DNA from: an uncultured Treponema sp.
GTDB taxonomy: Bacteria; Spirochaetota; Spirochaetia; Treponematales; Treponemataceae
NCBI GenBank assembly: GCA_945915085.1
Contig: CAMEET010000018.1
Location: 1-32,628, forward strand
Length of the DNA stretch: 32,628 bases
Direction: 5' to 3'
The notes beneath the pieces were generated by a model. The model ran no database searches and was not told the origin of the DNA. It saw only the letters and a program-made list of their open reading frames with translations. A program made the translations under genes and the position numbers. Positions 24,863-32,628 of this stretch are shown piece by piece (within the stretch, counting starts at the first letter, position 1; the number at the start of each line of letters is the position of its first letter).

Positions 24863-26970
24863 TACTGAACCTCTGCCAAAACTGCACCTTGAGAAATCTG
24901 ACTTCCTGTAGCTGCAACAAAATGAATCTTACCTGCAGCACCAGCTTTGATTTCCAATTCCATTTTCATAGATTCAACGATAATAACTGTTGTATCTGCT
25001 TTTACTGAAGAACCTTCTGCAACTGCATAACGAAGCAATGTTCCTGCAACTGGAGCAGAAACAGGTTTTCCCGAACCACTTGCTGCAGGTGCTGCAGCTG
25101 GAGCAGCAGGTGCAGGTGTTGAAACAGGAGCTGCTGGCTGTGGAGCAGGAGCAACTGGAGCCGCAACAGTTCCGCCAAGTTTTGCAATTGCCTGCCCTGC
25201 CTGAATCTGTGTTCCTGTAGGAACTGTAAATGTTACTTTTCCATCCTGAGGAGCTTTTACTTCAAGTTCCATTTTCATTGATTCCACGATGATAACTGTA
25301 TCACCTTTTTTTACCTGTGAACCATCTGCAACTGCATAACGGAGCAATGTTCCTGCAACTGGAGCGTTGATATCAACACCGCCACTTACAGCTGGAGCAG
25401 CACCTGCTACAGGAGCTGAACTAACTGCTGGAGCGGCACCTGGAGCACCAAATGTTACGTTATATGCAGTTCCGTTTACATTTACAGACATATTATCGCC
25501 TGCAGGACCTGTTGTAACGTTGTAAGCAGTTCCGTTTACATTAATTGTATAAGATGAACCTTTATTTTCTTTTGGAGCAGCAGCTGGAGTTTCTTTTTTT
25601 GCAAATGTAGATGCTGCATCAACAGGACCGTCTGCGCGAGTCTTAAAGAATTTTGTAGCAACCTGAGGGAACATTGCATAAGTGAGAACATCTTCATCAG
25701 AACCGTTTCCACCAGCTGCTTTTGATTCTTCGACCATTTTGTCCCATTCAGGTTCAATCTTATCTGCAGGGCGGCAAGTCATCACTTCAGTCATCTTGTT
25801 CTGAGCGAGAGCCTGTTTTACAACATCTGGATTTGCACTTGTTGGAAGAGCACCAAATTTTCCTGTTACAAGATTTGCAAAGTCTGCTGTCATCATCTTG
25901 TAGCGTCCCTGAATTACATTGAATACAGCCTGAGTTCCAACAATCTGAGAAGTTGGAGTTACAAGTGGAACATAACCTGCATCTTTATGAACTTTTGGAA
26001 GTTCTTCGAGAACTTCGTCTATCTTATCGCCAGCACCCATCTGTTTGAGCTGACTTTCGAGATTTGAAAGCATTCCGCCTGGAACTTGAGAAAGAAGAAT
26101 TCGTGTATCAGCTCCCAAGAATGCAGATTCAAGTGAAGAATAATGTTTGCGAACTTCACGGAAATATGCTGCAATTTCAAGAAGAAGTTTTGTATCAAGT
26201 CCTGTATCGTAATCAGTGCCTTTGAGCATTTCTACGATTGTTTCTGTTGGTGAATGAGATGTTCCCATAGACATTGAAGAAATTGCAGTATCAACAATGT
26301 CAGCACCAGCTTCAATTCCTTTAAGAAGAGAAGCAACTGAAAGACCAGTTGTTGCATGTGAGTGAATTTCAACTGGAAGATCAACTTTTGATTTGATTGC
26401 TTTTACAAGATCATAAGCTTCGTATGGTTTTAAAAGGCCTGACATATCTTTGATACAGATTGAGTCAGCACCAAAATCAGCATAAGTTTTTGCAAGTTCA
26501 GCATATTTTTCGTTTGTGTGGAAAGGTGTAACAGCATAAGAAATAGCCATCTGAACATCAACACCAGATTTTTTTGCAGCTTTAGTTGCACATTCCATAT
26601 TACGAGGGTCATTACAAGCATCAAAAATACGGAAACAACCGATACCGTTTTTTGCAGCTGTTTCAACAAATTTTTCAACTACATCATCAGCATAATGTTT
26701 GTAGCCAAGAAGATTTTGAGCGCGAAGAAGCATCATGATTTTGTTATTTGGAAGAGCTGCATGAAGTTTTCTAAGTCTTTCCCAAGGATCTTCATTCAAA
26801 AAGCGGATACAAGAGTCATAAGTTGCTCCACCCCATCCTTCAATATATTTGTAACCTACTTTGTCAAGTTTATCACAGATAGGAAGCATATCTGCAGTAG
26901 TCATACGAGTTGCGTGAAGACTCTGATGAGCATCACGAATTACAAGTTCTGAAATTCCAACTTTAGCCAT
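24862..26970 (-). CDS. oadA: Oxaloacetate decarboxylase, alpha subunit, with two biotinyl domains
   Basis: The carboxyltransferase moves CO2 from oxaloacetate to biotin, for decarboxylation by OadB. The N-terminal TIM barrel shows [23 protein letters not shown], the active-site Lys in [13 protein letters not shown], and the metal-binding HSH of [16 protein letters not shown]-type conserved domain follows to about residue 470. After an Ala/Pro-rich linker come two biotin-acceptor domains, at about 532-600 and 634-702. Each has the ESMKMELE site (biotinylated Lys 566 and 669). Most OadA proteins have one. A short VNGTAYNVT motif is also doubled near residue 490. GAGGAAA precedes the ATG. It could serve as a pyruvate or methylmalonyl carboxylase subunit, but the oadG and oadB neighbours favour OadA. 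Confidence 0.97.
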   Translation of the reverse strand: MAKVGISELVIRDAHQSLHATRMTTADMLPICDKLDKVGYKYIEGWGGATYDSCIRFLNEDPWERLRKLHAALPNNKIMMLLRAQNLLGYKHYADDVVEKFVETAAKNGIGCFRIFDACNDPRNMECATKAAKKSGVDVQMAISYAVTPFHTNEKYAELAKTYADFGADSICIKDMSGLLKPYEAYDLVKAIKSKVDLPVEIHSHATTGLSVASLLKGIEAGADIVDTAISSMSMGTSHSPTETIVEMLKGTDYDTGLDTKLLLEIAAYFREVRKHYSSLESAFLGADTRILLSQVPGGMLSNLESQLKQMGAGDKIDEVLEELPKVHKDAGYVPLVTPTSQIVGTQAVFNVIQGRYKMMTADFANLVTGKFGALPTSANPDVVKQALAQNKMTEVMTCRPADKIEPEWDKMVEESKAAGGNGSDEDVLTYAMFPQVATKFFKTRADGPVDAASTFAKKETPAAAPKENKGSSYTINVNGTAYNVTTGPAGDNMSVNVNGTAYNVTFGAPGAAPAVSSAPVAGAAPAVSGGVDINAPVAGTLLRYAVADGSQVKKGDTVIIVESMKMELEVKAPQDGKVTFTVPTGTQIQAGQAIAKLGGTVAAPVAPAPQPAAPVSTPAPAAPAAAPAASGSGKPVSAPVAGTLLRYAVAEGSSVKADTTVIIVESMKMELEIKAGAAGKIHFVAATGSQISQGAVLAEVQ

Positions 26971-26994
26971 TTTATTTCCTCTTAAAAAAAATAT

Positions 26995-27270
26995 TTATGA
27001 ATTTAATACTTTGTCATGAACTGCAGCAGCAATTGCAGCTACAACAGCATCATTATTTGCTGCAGAAGAAACTGTCGATGCATTAACATTTGCCGAAGTA
27101 CCGACTGCATTAACTGAATCAGTAGGTTTATCAAGATCAAGTTTCAAGGCATGAAGAACAACATGAAGAAGTTTCATTCCTAAAATCATGATAATAATAA
27201 AACTAAACACAACACACATACCAAGCAGAGTTAAAAGACCGCTCTGTCCAAGCATTTCAGTAATAGTCAT
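26995..27270 (-). CDS. oadG: Oxaloacetate decarboxylase, gamma subunit
   Basis: This small membrane protein (91 residues) has one N-terminal transmembrane helix (GLLTLLGMCVVFSFIIIMIL), preceded by the short MTITEMLGQS and followed by a cytoplasmic tail rich in Ala, Val and Asn. OadG holds the alpha and beta subunits together and speeds decarboxylation. Similarity in this family is low; the position before oadA, the size and the topology carry the assignment. AGGAT lies a few bases before the ATG, and a good promoter lies about 65 bases upstream. With oadA and oadB it forms a complete three-subunit pump, in the same gene order I recall for other treponemes. Confidence 0.88.
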   Translation of the reverse strand: MTITEMLGQSGLLTLLGMCVVFSFIIIMILGMKLLHVVLHALKLDLDKPTDSVNAVGTSANVNASTVSSAANNDAVVAAIAAAVHDKVLNS

Positions 27271-27333
27271 AATTTTATCCTAATAATAAAGTGATTTAAA
27301 AAATCGAAACATAAGCCCCAATTTTACAAACTT

Positions 27334-27362
27334 ATTATAGTGAATTTCTAGTAAAAATTCAA
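27334..27362 (-). promoter_or_regulatory. Sigma-70-type promoter for oadGAB
   Basis: TTGAAT (27357-27362) and TATAAT (27334-27339) are 17 bases apart on the minus strand. Transcription should start about 57 bases before oadG. A further TTGACA lies just upstream but at poor spacing. Confidence 0.7.
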
Positions 27363-27483
27363 TATTTCCTGTCAATGATAAGTAAAATGTATTAATTTAA
27401 CCAATATTTTAGAGAGAAGAAATTCTTAATCTACCTTTTGCACCACTATTATTTGCCACAGTTTATAACTTGAAATACAAATT

Positions 27484-28158
27484 TTAGTTAAGCAAATTTG
27501 AATACATTATTGAACATTCTGATATCACAAATAAAATCAAAACGAACTGGTTCTTGAATTTAAGTTTCTTATCATCAAAAATTATATAAAATGCAATGGT
27601 TGCAAGAGAAAGCAAAGTTCCTGCAAAAAAAAGAACTGATTGAATGTCCGGAATAAAGAAAAGATAAACAAGCGAGAAACAATTTAACAGCGCAGAAGCC
27701 AAGAACAAACATGAAAAGCTGAGATATGATGAAAAACTTTTTTTGCCGCCAAAAATCAAAACGGCTAATAAAAGAACAAAATATATAGAAGAAGAAAGAA
27801 TAATAAACCACAAAGGAACGTCAATAATGTACAAAACTGATTTATATAACTGAATCCAACAGAATGTAATCATGAAAAAACTTAATTTACAGAGTTTTCT
27901 CCCCCAGTTTTTTTCTTTAAAAAGATAAAAAAAATGAGTTAAACTAATAAAGAAAACAGAGCCGATTGTAAGAAAAATGATATGTTTGGAATCAGGAAGT
28001 CTATTCATCAGGAACTGTATATTTAATACTCCAGTCAAAGGAAGAGGAAAACAGCTTGAAATTCTGCGAATATTTTTTTTCTTAAATATAGAAGAAAAAA
28101 CGTAAATTCCTGTGAATAAAATTATACTGCCAAAAAAAATCCAGTTTATCAATGTCAT
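27484..28158 (-). CDS. Multi-pass membrane protein of unknown function
   Basis: This 224-residue protein has about seven hydrophobic helices with short loops and few charged residues. I do not recognise it with confidence. The segment FLTIGSVFFISLTHFFYLFK is reminiscent of the F-x-x-x-H-x-x-Y region of YhhN (lysoplasmalogenase-like) proteins, and RRISSCFPLPLTGVL could match their K-P-L opening. However, the Gly-Asp motif I would expect is missing. The start has only a weak GGGAA upstream. It lies 55 bases after dapB, separated by a stable hairpin (28176-28207), and is probably read from the lysC-dapB transcript. Codon use looks like that of its neighbours. Confidence 0.75.
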   Translation of the reverse strand: MTLINWIFFGSIILFTGIYVFSSIFKKKNIRRISSCFPLPLTGVLNIQFLMNRLPDSKHIIFLTIGSVFFISLTHFFYLFKEKNWGRKLCKLSFFMITFCWIQLYKSVLYIIDVPLWFIILSSSIYFVLLLAVLIFGGKKSFSSYLSFSCLFLASALLNCFSLVYLFFIPDIQSVLFFAGTLLSLATIAFYIIFDDKKLKFKNQFVLILFVISECSIMYSNLLN

Positions 28159-28175
28159 AATATTCCCGGTTACAT

Positions 28176-28207
28176 TGTCAGGGCATTATATTTTAGCCAC
28201 CCTGACA
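28176..28207. other. Hairpin between dapB and the membrane-protein gene
   Basis: TGTCAGGG (28176-28183) and CCCTGACA (28200-28207) pair perfectly over a 16-base loop. No T-run follows on the minus strand, so it is not a typical terminator. It may be an mRNA-stabilising or processing stem at the dapB 3' end. Confidence 0.55.
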
Positions 28208-28213
28208 GTATGA

Positions 28214-28999
28214 TTATTTTTCCATTACATCGTTCCAATCGTAAAGATTGCCCTTCTGTAGTTTTCCAGTTTTCAGGCAATTATCAAGTTTTGAAAGACA
28301 TTCAACTGCACCAACAGCAAAACCTTCGCGACTTCTTGCAGTGTGTGTTATCTCGATTGTATCAGCAGTACCGTCAAAGAAAACTTTATGTGTACCTGGA
28401 ATATTACCACAACGTGTTGAACTTACATGAAGCTGATTATTCTGAGGACGTTCGTGAAAAGCATCTGTTACGATTTGTGTTTTTGAAGGATAACCGTTCA
28501 TTACGCGACGTGCAATTTCCAGCGCCGTTCCACTTGGACTATCTGCTTTCTGATTGTGATGAGCTTCCCAAACTGCAACATCATAATCTTTGTATTCTGA
28601 CATAATTTTAGCGGCTTCTTCTACAATCTTGTAAAACATATTTACGCCGATTGAAAAATTTCCAGCCGTCATGATTGTTCCACCTACACTTTTTGCCAAT
28701 TCTGCAATTTCTGTGTGTTTGTCATTCCAGCCAGTTGTTCCTACAACAAGTGGAAGTCCTAATGGTAAAAGTGCTTTGATATTTTCAATTACAGAAGATG
28801 GATGTGTAAATTCAATTATGCCTTCTGCTCCGCTTGATTTTACTGCACGACACAATGCCTGAGAATCATTTTGTGGAACAAGACAAGATGCATCTTTTGC
28901 AAAACAGTCGATTGTAACAACAACTTCATGCCCCGCACGTAATGCACACTGCTCAATCATGTGTCCCATTTTTCCATATCCAACTAAAGCAATTTTCAT
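28214..28999 (-). CDS. dapB: 4-hydroxy-tetrahydrodipicolinate reductase
   Basis: DapB reduces 4-hydroxy-tetrahydrodipicolinate with NAD(P)H in the lysine/diaminopimelate route. The 261-residue protein has the N-terminal nucleotide-binding loop MKIALVGYGKMGHMIEQCAL, the segment PLVVGTTGWNDKHTEI, and the substrate and catalytic motif WEAHHNQKADSPSGTALEIA with the His pair and Lys of the active site. GGAGG precedes the ATG. It lies 37 bases after lysC and is almost certainly cotranscribed. Diaminopimelate may be wanted for lysine or as a precursor; treponemes generally use ornithine rather than diaminopimelate in peptidoglycan. Confidence 0.96.
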   Translation of the reverse strand: MKIALVGYGKMGHMIEQCALRAGHEVVVTIDCFAKDASCLVPQNDSQALCRAVKSSGAEGIIEFTHPSSVIENIKALLPLGLPLVVGTTGWNDKHTEIAELAKSVGGTIMTAGNFSIGVNMFYKIVEEAAKIMSEYKDYDVAVWEAHHNQKADSPSGTALEIARRVMNGYPSKTQIVTDAFHERPQNNQLHVSSTRCGNIPGTHKVFFDGTADTIEITHTARSREGFAVGAVECLSKLDNCLKTGKLQKGNLYDWNDVMEK

Positions 29000-29036
29000 A
29001 TTTCCTCCATCTATCTGTTAATCCGATTAAATTATA

Positions 29037-30362
29037 TTAACTAAAATATGCAGAATGAAGAATTTGGACTGTTTTTTCTGCCTCATCATCATCCACAATC
29101 ATACTGATATTTACTTTGCTTGCTCCCTGGCTTATCATCTGAACGTTGATTCCTTCATCGGCGAGAGCATCAAAACCGCTTGCCAAAATTGCCGAAGAAT
29201 GAGCGGCATCACAAATAATTGTAACGATTGCTTTGTTTTTTCGCACTGAAACTTGGCTTGCCTGTTCCAAATCTGCAATCAAACCTGACAAATCAGATTT
29301 TGTATTCACTGTAAGGGAAACTGACACTTCTGATGTTGCAATTACATCAATGCTAATGTTCCACTTCAAAAAATTATTGAAAATGTGAGCTAAAAATCCT
29401 GCAGCTCCCAACATTCTTGAACTTACAATATCAATTAAAGTAATATTTTTTACTGTTGTGATTGCACAAACTGGCGGAACTTTTCCTGAATGTTTTTCTA
29501 CGATAATAGAACCTGGACTTGAAATATTGTATGAATTTTTTACACGAACAGGTGTTCCAGTTTTTCTGACAGGAAGCATAGAACGAGGATGAAGAACCTG
29601 TGCACCAAACATAGCAAGCTCCTGTGCTTCTTCATAAGTAACTTCAGAAACAGGCTTTGCATTTTTTACAACGCGTGGGTCTGTAGTCAAAATGCCGTCA
29701 ACATCCTTCCATGTCTGAACTTCTTTTGCATGCATAGCAGCACCAATCATTGTAGCCGTTAAATCAGAGCCGCCACGACCGAGTGTTGTAATATTTCCTT
29801 TTTTGTCTTTGGCAATAAAACCTGTTACGATTGGTATTCTGTCATCTTCTCCATTTTTATATGCATCAAGATGATGAGGAATATTGTCCCAAACTTCATC
29901 AAGTAGTTCAGCAGACATAAAAGAAGAATCTGAAAGAATTCCGATATCCCATGCATCATAAAATTTTGAAGGGATTCCCTGTGATTCAAGATAAGCTGCC
30001 ATCATCCTTACTGACATTCTTTCACCAAATGAAACAAGATAATCACGGGAACGCTTGCTGATTTCTTTCAGCATGGAAATTCCAGTGAGCAACTGATGTA
30101 ATTCAGACAAAAGTGATTCTATAGTATCAATTTTTATACCCAGTTCCTTTGCAGTTTCTTTATGAAGTTTTGCAACTCCTTCAACATCAACAACACCTTC
30201 CACTGCTTTATCTGCAGCTTCCAAAAGATGGTCAGTTGTATCACCCATTGCTGATAAAACAACTGCAGGACGCTCACTCTGATATGCTTTTATAATAGAA
30301 GCAACATGTTTTATTCTTTCAGCGTTAGCAACAGATGAACCACCAAATTTCATAACGATCAT
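29037..30362 (-). CDS. lysC: Aspartate kinase (monofunctional, two ACT domains)
   Basis: The enzyme phosphorylates aspartate, opening the pathway to lysine, threonine and methionine. The kinase domain shows MIVMKFGGSSVANAERIKHV, FGERMSVRMMAAYLES, LGRGGSDLTATMIGAAM and KDVDGILTTDPRVV. Two ACT domains follow (NITLIDIVSSRMLGAAGFLA and INVQMISQGASKVNISMIV), the usual site of feedback inhibition. The open frame extends upstream to 30428, but I start at 30362, where the protein begins like its relatives and GGAAGG lies eight bases upstream. This gives 441 residues, near the aspartokinase III length. A promoter and a palindrome lie 40-65 bases upstream. The pairing with dapB suggests lysine or diaminopimelate supply. 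Confidence 0.96.
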   Translation of the reverse strand: MIVMKFGGSSVANAERIKHVASIIKAYQSERPAVVLSAMGDTTDHLLEAADKAVEGVVDVEGVAKLHKETAKELGIKIDTIESLLSELHQLLTGISMLKEISKRSRDYLVSFGERMSVRMMAAYLESQGIPSKFYDAWDIGILSDSSFMSAELLDEVWDNIPHHLDAYKNGEDDRIPIVTGFIAKDKKGNITTLGRGGSDLTATMIGAAMHAKEVQTWKDVDGILTTDPRVVKNAKPVSEVTYEEAQELAMFGAQVLHPRSMLPVRKTGTPVRVKNSYNISSPGSIIVEKHSGKVPPVCAITTVKNITLIDIVSSRMLGAAGFLAHIFNNFLKWNISIDVIATSEVSVSLTVNTKSDLSGLIADLEQASQVSVRKNKAIVTIICDAAHSSAILASGFDALADEGINVQMISQGASKVNISMIVDDDEAEKTVQILHSAYFS

Positions 30363-30399
30363 AACAGATACCTTCCAAAAAATTATGAACTTTCGAAAA

Positions 30400-30428
30400 T
30401 TTATAATCAGTCTGCACCAAGCAGACAA
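30400..30428 (-). promoter_or_regulatory. lysC promoter with overlapping palindrome
   Basis: TTGTCT (30423-30428) and TATAAA (30400-30405) are 17 bases apart on the minus strand. The palindrome GTCTGC-ACCAA-GCAGAC (30410-30426) covers the spacer and part of the -35, a plausible operator position. Confidence 0.5.
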
Positions 30429-30439
30429 TTCTTTATCAG

Positions 30440-30487
30440 GACTATCTCAACAGAACTTATAAGACAGTCTTTCTGTTTATTATACCA
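30440..30487 (-). promoter_or_regulatory. Possible second lysC promoter and structured leader
   Basis: An extended -10 element TGGTATAAT lies at 30479-30487. A transcript from it would contain two stems that cannot form together in a simple fold: AACAGAA/TTCTGTT (30471-30477 with 30449-30455) and GACTGTC/GATAGTC (30463-30469 with 30440-30446, one G-T pair). Confidence 0.35.
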
Positions 30488-30494
30488 AATTGCA

Positions 30495-32399
30495 TTATGA
30501 AATAAAAGTGAAATCAACTGTTTGCGTCGGAATATCAACTTTTTTCATTTTGAGCATTTTGCTTTCATTTAATTTTATTTCCATACAATTTTTCATAGTT
30601 GTCTGCATATCAAGTTTTGGAATTAAAAACAAAGCATCATTTCCCCGCTTATCAATGCAAAATCCTTCATACTCATTTTCAGGATTCTGAAGAAGATAAA
30701 CAAGTTTCCAATGTGTATCACTGAAACGACTAGCTTTTTTTGCCGCAATGGATGCAGCATCTCCAGCAGCAACACGTTCTAGCATTTCATCTTTTCCCAT
30801 CAAATGACGTTTATCAATAAAAGCACGAAGCTGCTGATGTGCAATCAAATCACCATATCTTCGTAACGGAGAAGTTACCTGACTGTAAAATGAAACTCCA
30901 AGACCTGCGTGCCGTCCGGGAGTAATTCCAACAGAACGTTTTCGCATGCATTTTATTTTTGCAAAACTTCCTGCCCAGCCATCGGGAATTTGCGGAGGAA
31001 ATTCCGGTGCTTCCTGACTTACAAATGGAAAAGGAATCTGATTTTTAAAGGCAAATTTAGCAGCACCCTCACCAGCTAAAATCATACATTCTGCAACCAT
31101 TTCATTGCTTTCGTATTTTTCATCAGGTTCAACCGTAACTTTTTTTGTATTTTTATCAACAAAAATATCTACTTCAGGCATTTGAATTGTTACTGCACCG
31201 TTTTTTTCACGTCGTGCTTTATTTTTTCTAGCTAAATCAAAAAAAACTTTCAATTCTGGAGAATCTTTCTGTTGTTCTGCCTGAGCATATGTTAATCTTT
31301 TTACTTGAATAGTCGTTTTATAAACTTGACAGTCAACAATCTGACTTTCTTCATCAAGATATATTTTAAACGAAAGTGCATTAGATAGCTTTTTTAATCC
31401 CAAAGCATAATCTTCTAAGCAACTTTCACAAAGCATTCTTGAAGCTCCTTCAGGAATGTAAAGTGTTGTTCCTCTGTCTCGAGCTGCAATATCAATAGAA
31501 GAATCTGGTTGCACAGAACTTGCTGGATCTGCAACATGCACCCAAAGACATTCACCATCAAAACTTATTGCATCATCAGGATCGGTAGAATTTTCTCCAT
31601 CAATCGCATAAGCAATTTCATTTAAAACAAGCCGCTCTTCTTCTGGCATTTTTCCAAGCTGTTCGCGTGCAGAATCAAAACTAAAACCATATCTTGTAGG
31701 ATAAGGATTTTTTGTGATATCCCAAATTCCAGTTTCTATTAATAACTGATGAGCTTTTTCAACAGTCTGCGGAATTTTTGCTTCAGCAAGAACTTTTGAT
31801 TTATCAGTTTTGCACAAAGCAAATGCTTCCACTTCGCCCATATACTTTGCATCAGAAGGTAAATCAAGTTTTCTGTTTTTTAATCGCTCAAAAAAAGCAG
31901 CTTTTATTTCATTTTCGTGTTCTTTTTCATATTTTTTTTGATTAATCTGTTCAATTTCTTTTAAAGTGCGCGGAATGAACACAATTTTACCATTTTTTAA
32001 ATCTTCGGTGGAAAGTGAAAAATGAACATCGTTCACAAGAGATGTATAAAAAGCCCAAGATTCATCAGCAACAAAACTGTTTCTCGCATATTCTGAAAGT
32101 TCCTGTAAAGAAACAGGTTGATTTTCTGTCGATGAATCTGACTGCAAAAGTTCATACACTTCTTCAATCTGATTTTGTATATTTTCATCACTGAAAGAAA
32201 GCAATTTTTCAAGGGAAGATACAGGACCTTCATGAAGGACAACAAAATCCTTTTCACGAACTTTCTGTTCATTATAAACAGCTTTTTTTCCAGTGGGAGA
32301 AGCTGGCTGAGAACAATATTTGATTATATATTTATCAGATTCTATTTCAGTTACTATTGCAACTGAGTTTTTATATAAAACAACAGAATTTTTATTCAT
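30495..32399 (-). CDS. RNB-domain (RNase II/R family) 3'-5' exoribonuclease
   Basis: This processive exoribonuclease degrades single-stranded RNA. Its 634 residues are close to RNase II length and shorter than RNase R. The RNB catalytic core is clear from AIDGENSTDPDDAISFDGEC, with the four metal-binding Asp residues retained. It continues with LWVHVADPASSV, ARDRGTTLYIPEG and the late motif TSPLRRYGDLIAHQQLRAF. N-terminal cold-shock-like beta strands (VLYKNSVAIVTEIESDKYII) and a short S1-like C-terminus (YEGFCIDKRGNDALFLIPKL) complete it. I choose the ATG at 32399; the TTG at 32414 lies upstream of the promoter -10. No Shine-Dalgarno precedes the ATG, which coincides with the predicted first base of the mRNA. 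Confidence 0.93.
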   Translation of the reverse strand: MNKNSVVLYKNSVAIVTEIESDKYIIKYCSQPASPTGKKAVYNEQKVREKDFVVLHEGPVSSLEKLLSFSDENIQNQIEEVYELLQSDSSTENQPVSLQELSEYARNSFVADESWAFYTSLVNDVHFSLSTEDLKNGKIVFIPRTLKEIEQINQKKYEKEHENEIKAAFFERLKNRKLDLPSDAKYMGEVEAFALCKTDKSKVLAEAKIPQTVEKAHQLLIETGIWDITKNPYPTRYGFSFDSAREQLGKMPEEERLVLNEIAYAIDGENSTDPDDAISFDGECLWVHVADPASSVQPDSSIDIAARDRGTTLYIPEGASRMLCESCLEDYALGLKKLSNALSFKIYLDEESQIVDCQVYKTTIQVKRLTYAQAEQQKDSPELKVFFDLARKNKARREKNGAVTIQMPEVDIFVDKNTKKVTVEPDEKYESNEMVAECMILAGEGAAKFAFKNQIPFPFVSQEAPEFPPQIPDGWAGSFAKIKCMRKRSVGITPGRHAGLGVSFYSQVTSPLRRYGDLIAHQQLRAFIDKRHLMGKDEMLERVAAGDAASIAAKKASRFSDTHWKLVYLLQNPENEYEGFCIDKRGNDALFLIPKLDMQTTMKNCMEIKLNESKMLKMKKVDIPTQTVDFTFIS

Positions 32400-32405
32400 G
32401 AAGAT

Positions 32406-32435
32406 AATATACAAAAAAAGTCCTGCCTTTTACAA
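32406..32435 (-). promoter_or_regulatory. Promoter for the RNB exoribonuclease gene, leaderless candidate
   Basis: TTGTAA (32430-32435) and TATATT (32406-32411) are 18 bases apart on the minus strand. The A of the ATG is the seventh base after the -10 box, the normal distance to the first transcribed base. Confidence 0.5.
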
Positions 32436-32455
32436 GAACTTTTGCAAAAAGACAG

Positions 32456-32483
32456 AAGGTTTTATACAAATGGCTAATATTGC
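32456..32483. repeat. 28-base direct repeat, copy 1, within a 15-bp hairpin
   Basis: The block beginning AAGGTTTTATACAAATGGC is repeated exactly at 32601-32628. In this copy TTTTATACAAATGGC (32460-32474) pairs perfectly with GCCATTTGTATAAAA (32484-32498) over a nine-base loop. Confidence 0.85.
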
Positions 32484-32502
32484 GCCATTTGTATAAAATT
32501 CG

Positions 32503-32594
32503 AGTTTCTTGCGAAACTACTTTATTTAACTGTCCGCTTAGCGCGGACGAATCATAAACTTTCGAAAGTTGATACTTTCTTCAAGTTTATGATT
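32503..32594. repeat. Three hairpins between the direct repeats
   Basis: The three are AGTTTC/GAAACT (32503-32508, 32513-32518), GTCCGC/GCGGAC (32532-32537, 32543-32548) and AATCATAAACTT/AAGTTTATGATT (32550-32561, 32583-32594). No coding potential is seen. Confidence 0.65.
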
Positions 32595-32600
32595 TTAAGG

Positions 32601-32628
32601 AAGGTTTTATACAAATGGCTAATATTGC
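32601..32628. repeat. 28-base direct repeat, copy 2, cut by the window edge
   Basis: Identical to 32456-32483. The window ends before the second arm of the hairpin would appear, so the unit probably continues. Confidence 0.8.

Noticed and set aside
26518..26952. Plus-strand open frame of 144 residues inside oadA
   Set aside because: Antisense shadow of the conserved TIM-barrel region of oadA.
28176..28207. Terminator after dapB
   Set aside because: The stem is good, but no T-run follows on the minus strand and a gene begins 18 bases later.
30363..30494. Lysine riboswitch upstream of lysC
   Set aside because: The region is shorter than the usual aptamer and I could not find its conserved internal-loop sequences; the stems seen do not match that fold.
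32456..32628. Possible CRISPR array at the right edge
   Set aside because: Only two copies, spacing of 145 bases, and hairpins between them; no cas genes.

Overview
The window is low-GC, AT-rich chromosomal DNA most consistent with a host-associated (gut, rumen or oral) Treponema. The evidence is the block rpsP-khpA-rimM-trmD-rplS followed by a FliK-like gene, an oadG-oadA-oadB sodium-pump operon, lipoproteins with relaxed spirochaetal lipoboxes, and GC-rich palindromic intergenic repeats. The assignment rests on gene order and protein character, not on a database match. All 28 genes called here lie on the minus strand, so transcription runs from high to low coordinates. No rRNA, tRNA, CRISPR array, prophage, transposase or broken gene was seen.

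Layout from right to left (the direction of transcription). 32628-32400: hairpin-rich repeat DNA. 32399-30495: RNB-family exoribonuclease. 30362-27484: lysC and dapB (aspartate/lysine pathway), then an unidentified membrane protein. 27270-23429: oadG-oadA-oadB, a Na+-pumping oxaloacetate decarboxylase, ended by a strong bidirectional terminator. 23268-21495: padR, a DUF1700/DUF4097 protein, a cluster of four hairpins, and a PspC protein. 21494-21107: gene-free, with a GC-rich repeat and a promoter. 21106-7954: a 13 kb carbohydrate-uptake cluster with two solute-binding proteins, two permease pairs, an NHL/TPR protein, a Yip1-like membrane protein and a DUF5696 protein. 7832-4051: argH followed by a polar amino-acid ABC importer. 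3807-1408: rpsP-khpA-rimM-trmD-rplS. 1324-164: FliK-like protein. 131-12: a second copy of the GC-rich repeat.

The most system-like region is the 13 kb cluster. It encodes a membrane-anchored solute-binding protein carrying two carbohydrate-binding-like beta domains, two MalF/MalG-type permease pairs, a second lipoprotein solute-binding protein, and three accessory proteins. One accessory protein (DUF5696) has the layout of a membrane-tethered glycoside hydrolase. No ATPase, regulator or conventional soluble glycosidase is encoded with it. I infer a surface glycan capture, trimming and import machine powered by an ATPase encoded elsewhere.

Other points of note: OadA has two complete biotinyl domains, each with its own ESMKM site. 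OadB has a lipoprotein-like N-terminal extension. Three transcription units (rnb, argH, the 1015-residue binding protein) have promoter -10 boxes so close to the ATG that their mRNAs should be leaderless or nearly so, while most internal genes have clear Shine-Dalgarno sequences. GC-rich repeats recur at 12-131, 3963-4084 and 21299-21462, and one supplies the last codons of an ABC ATPase gene.
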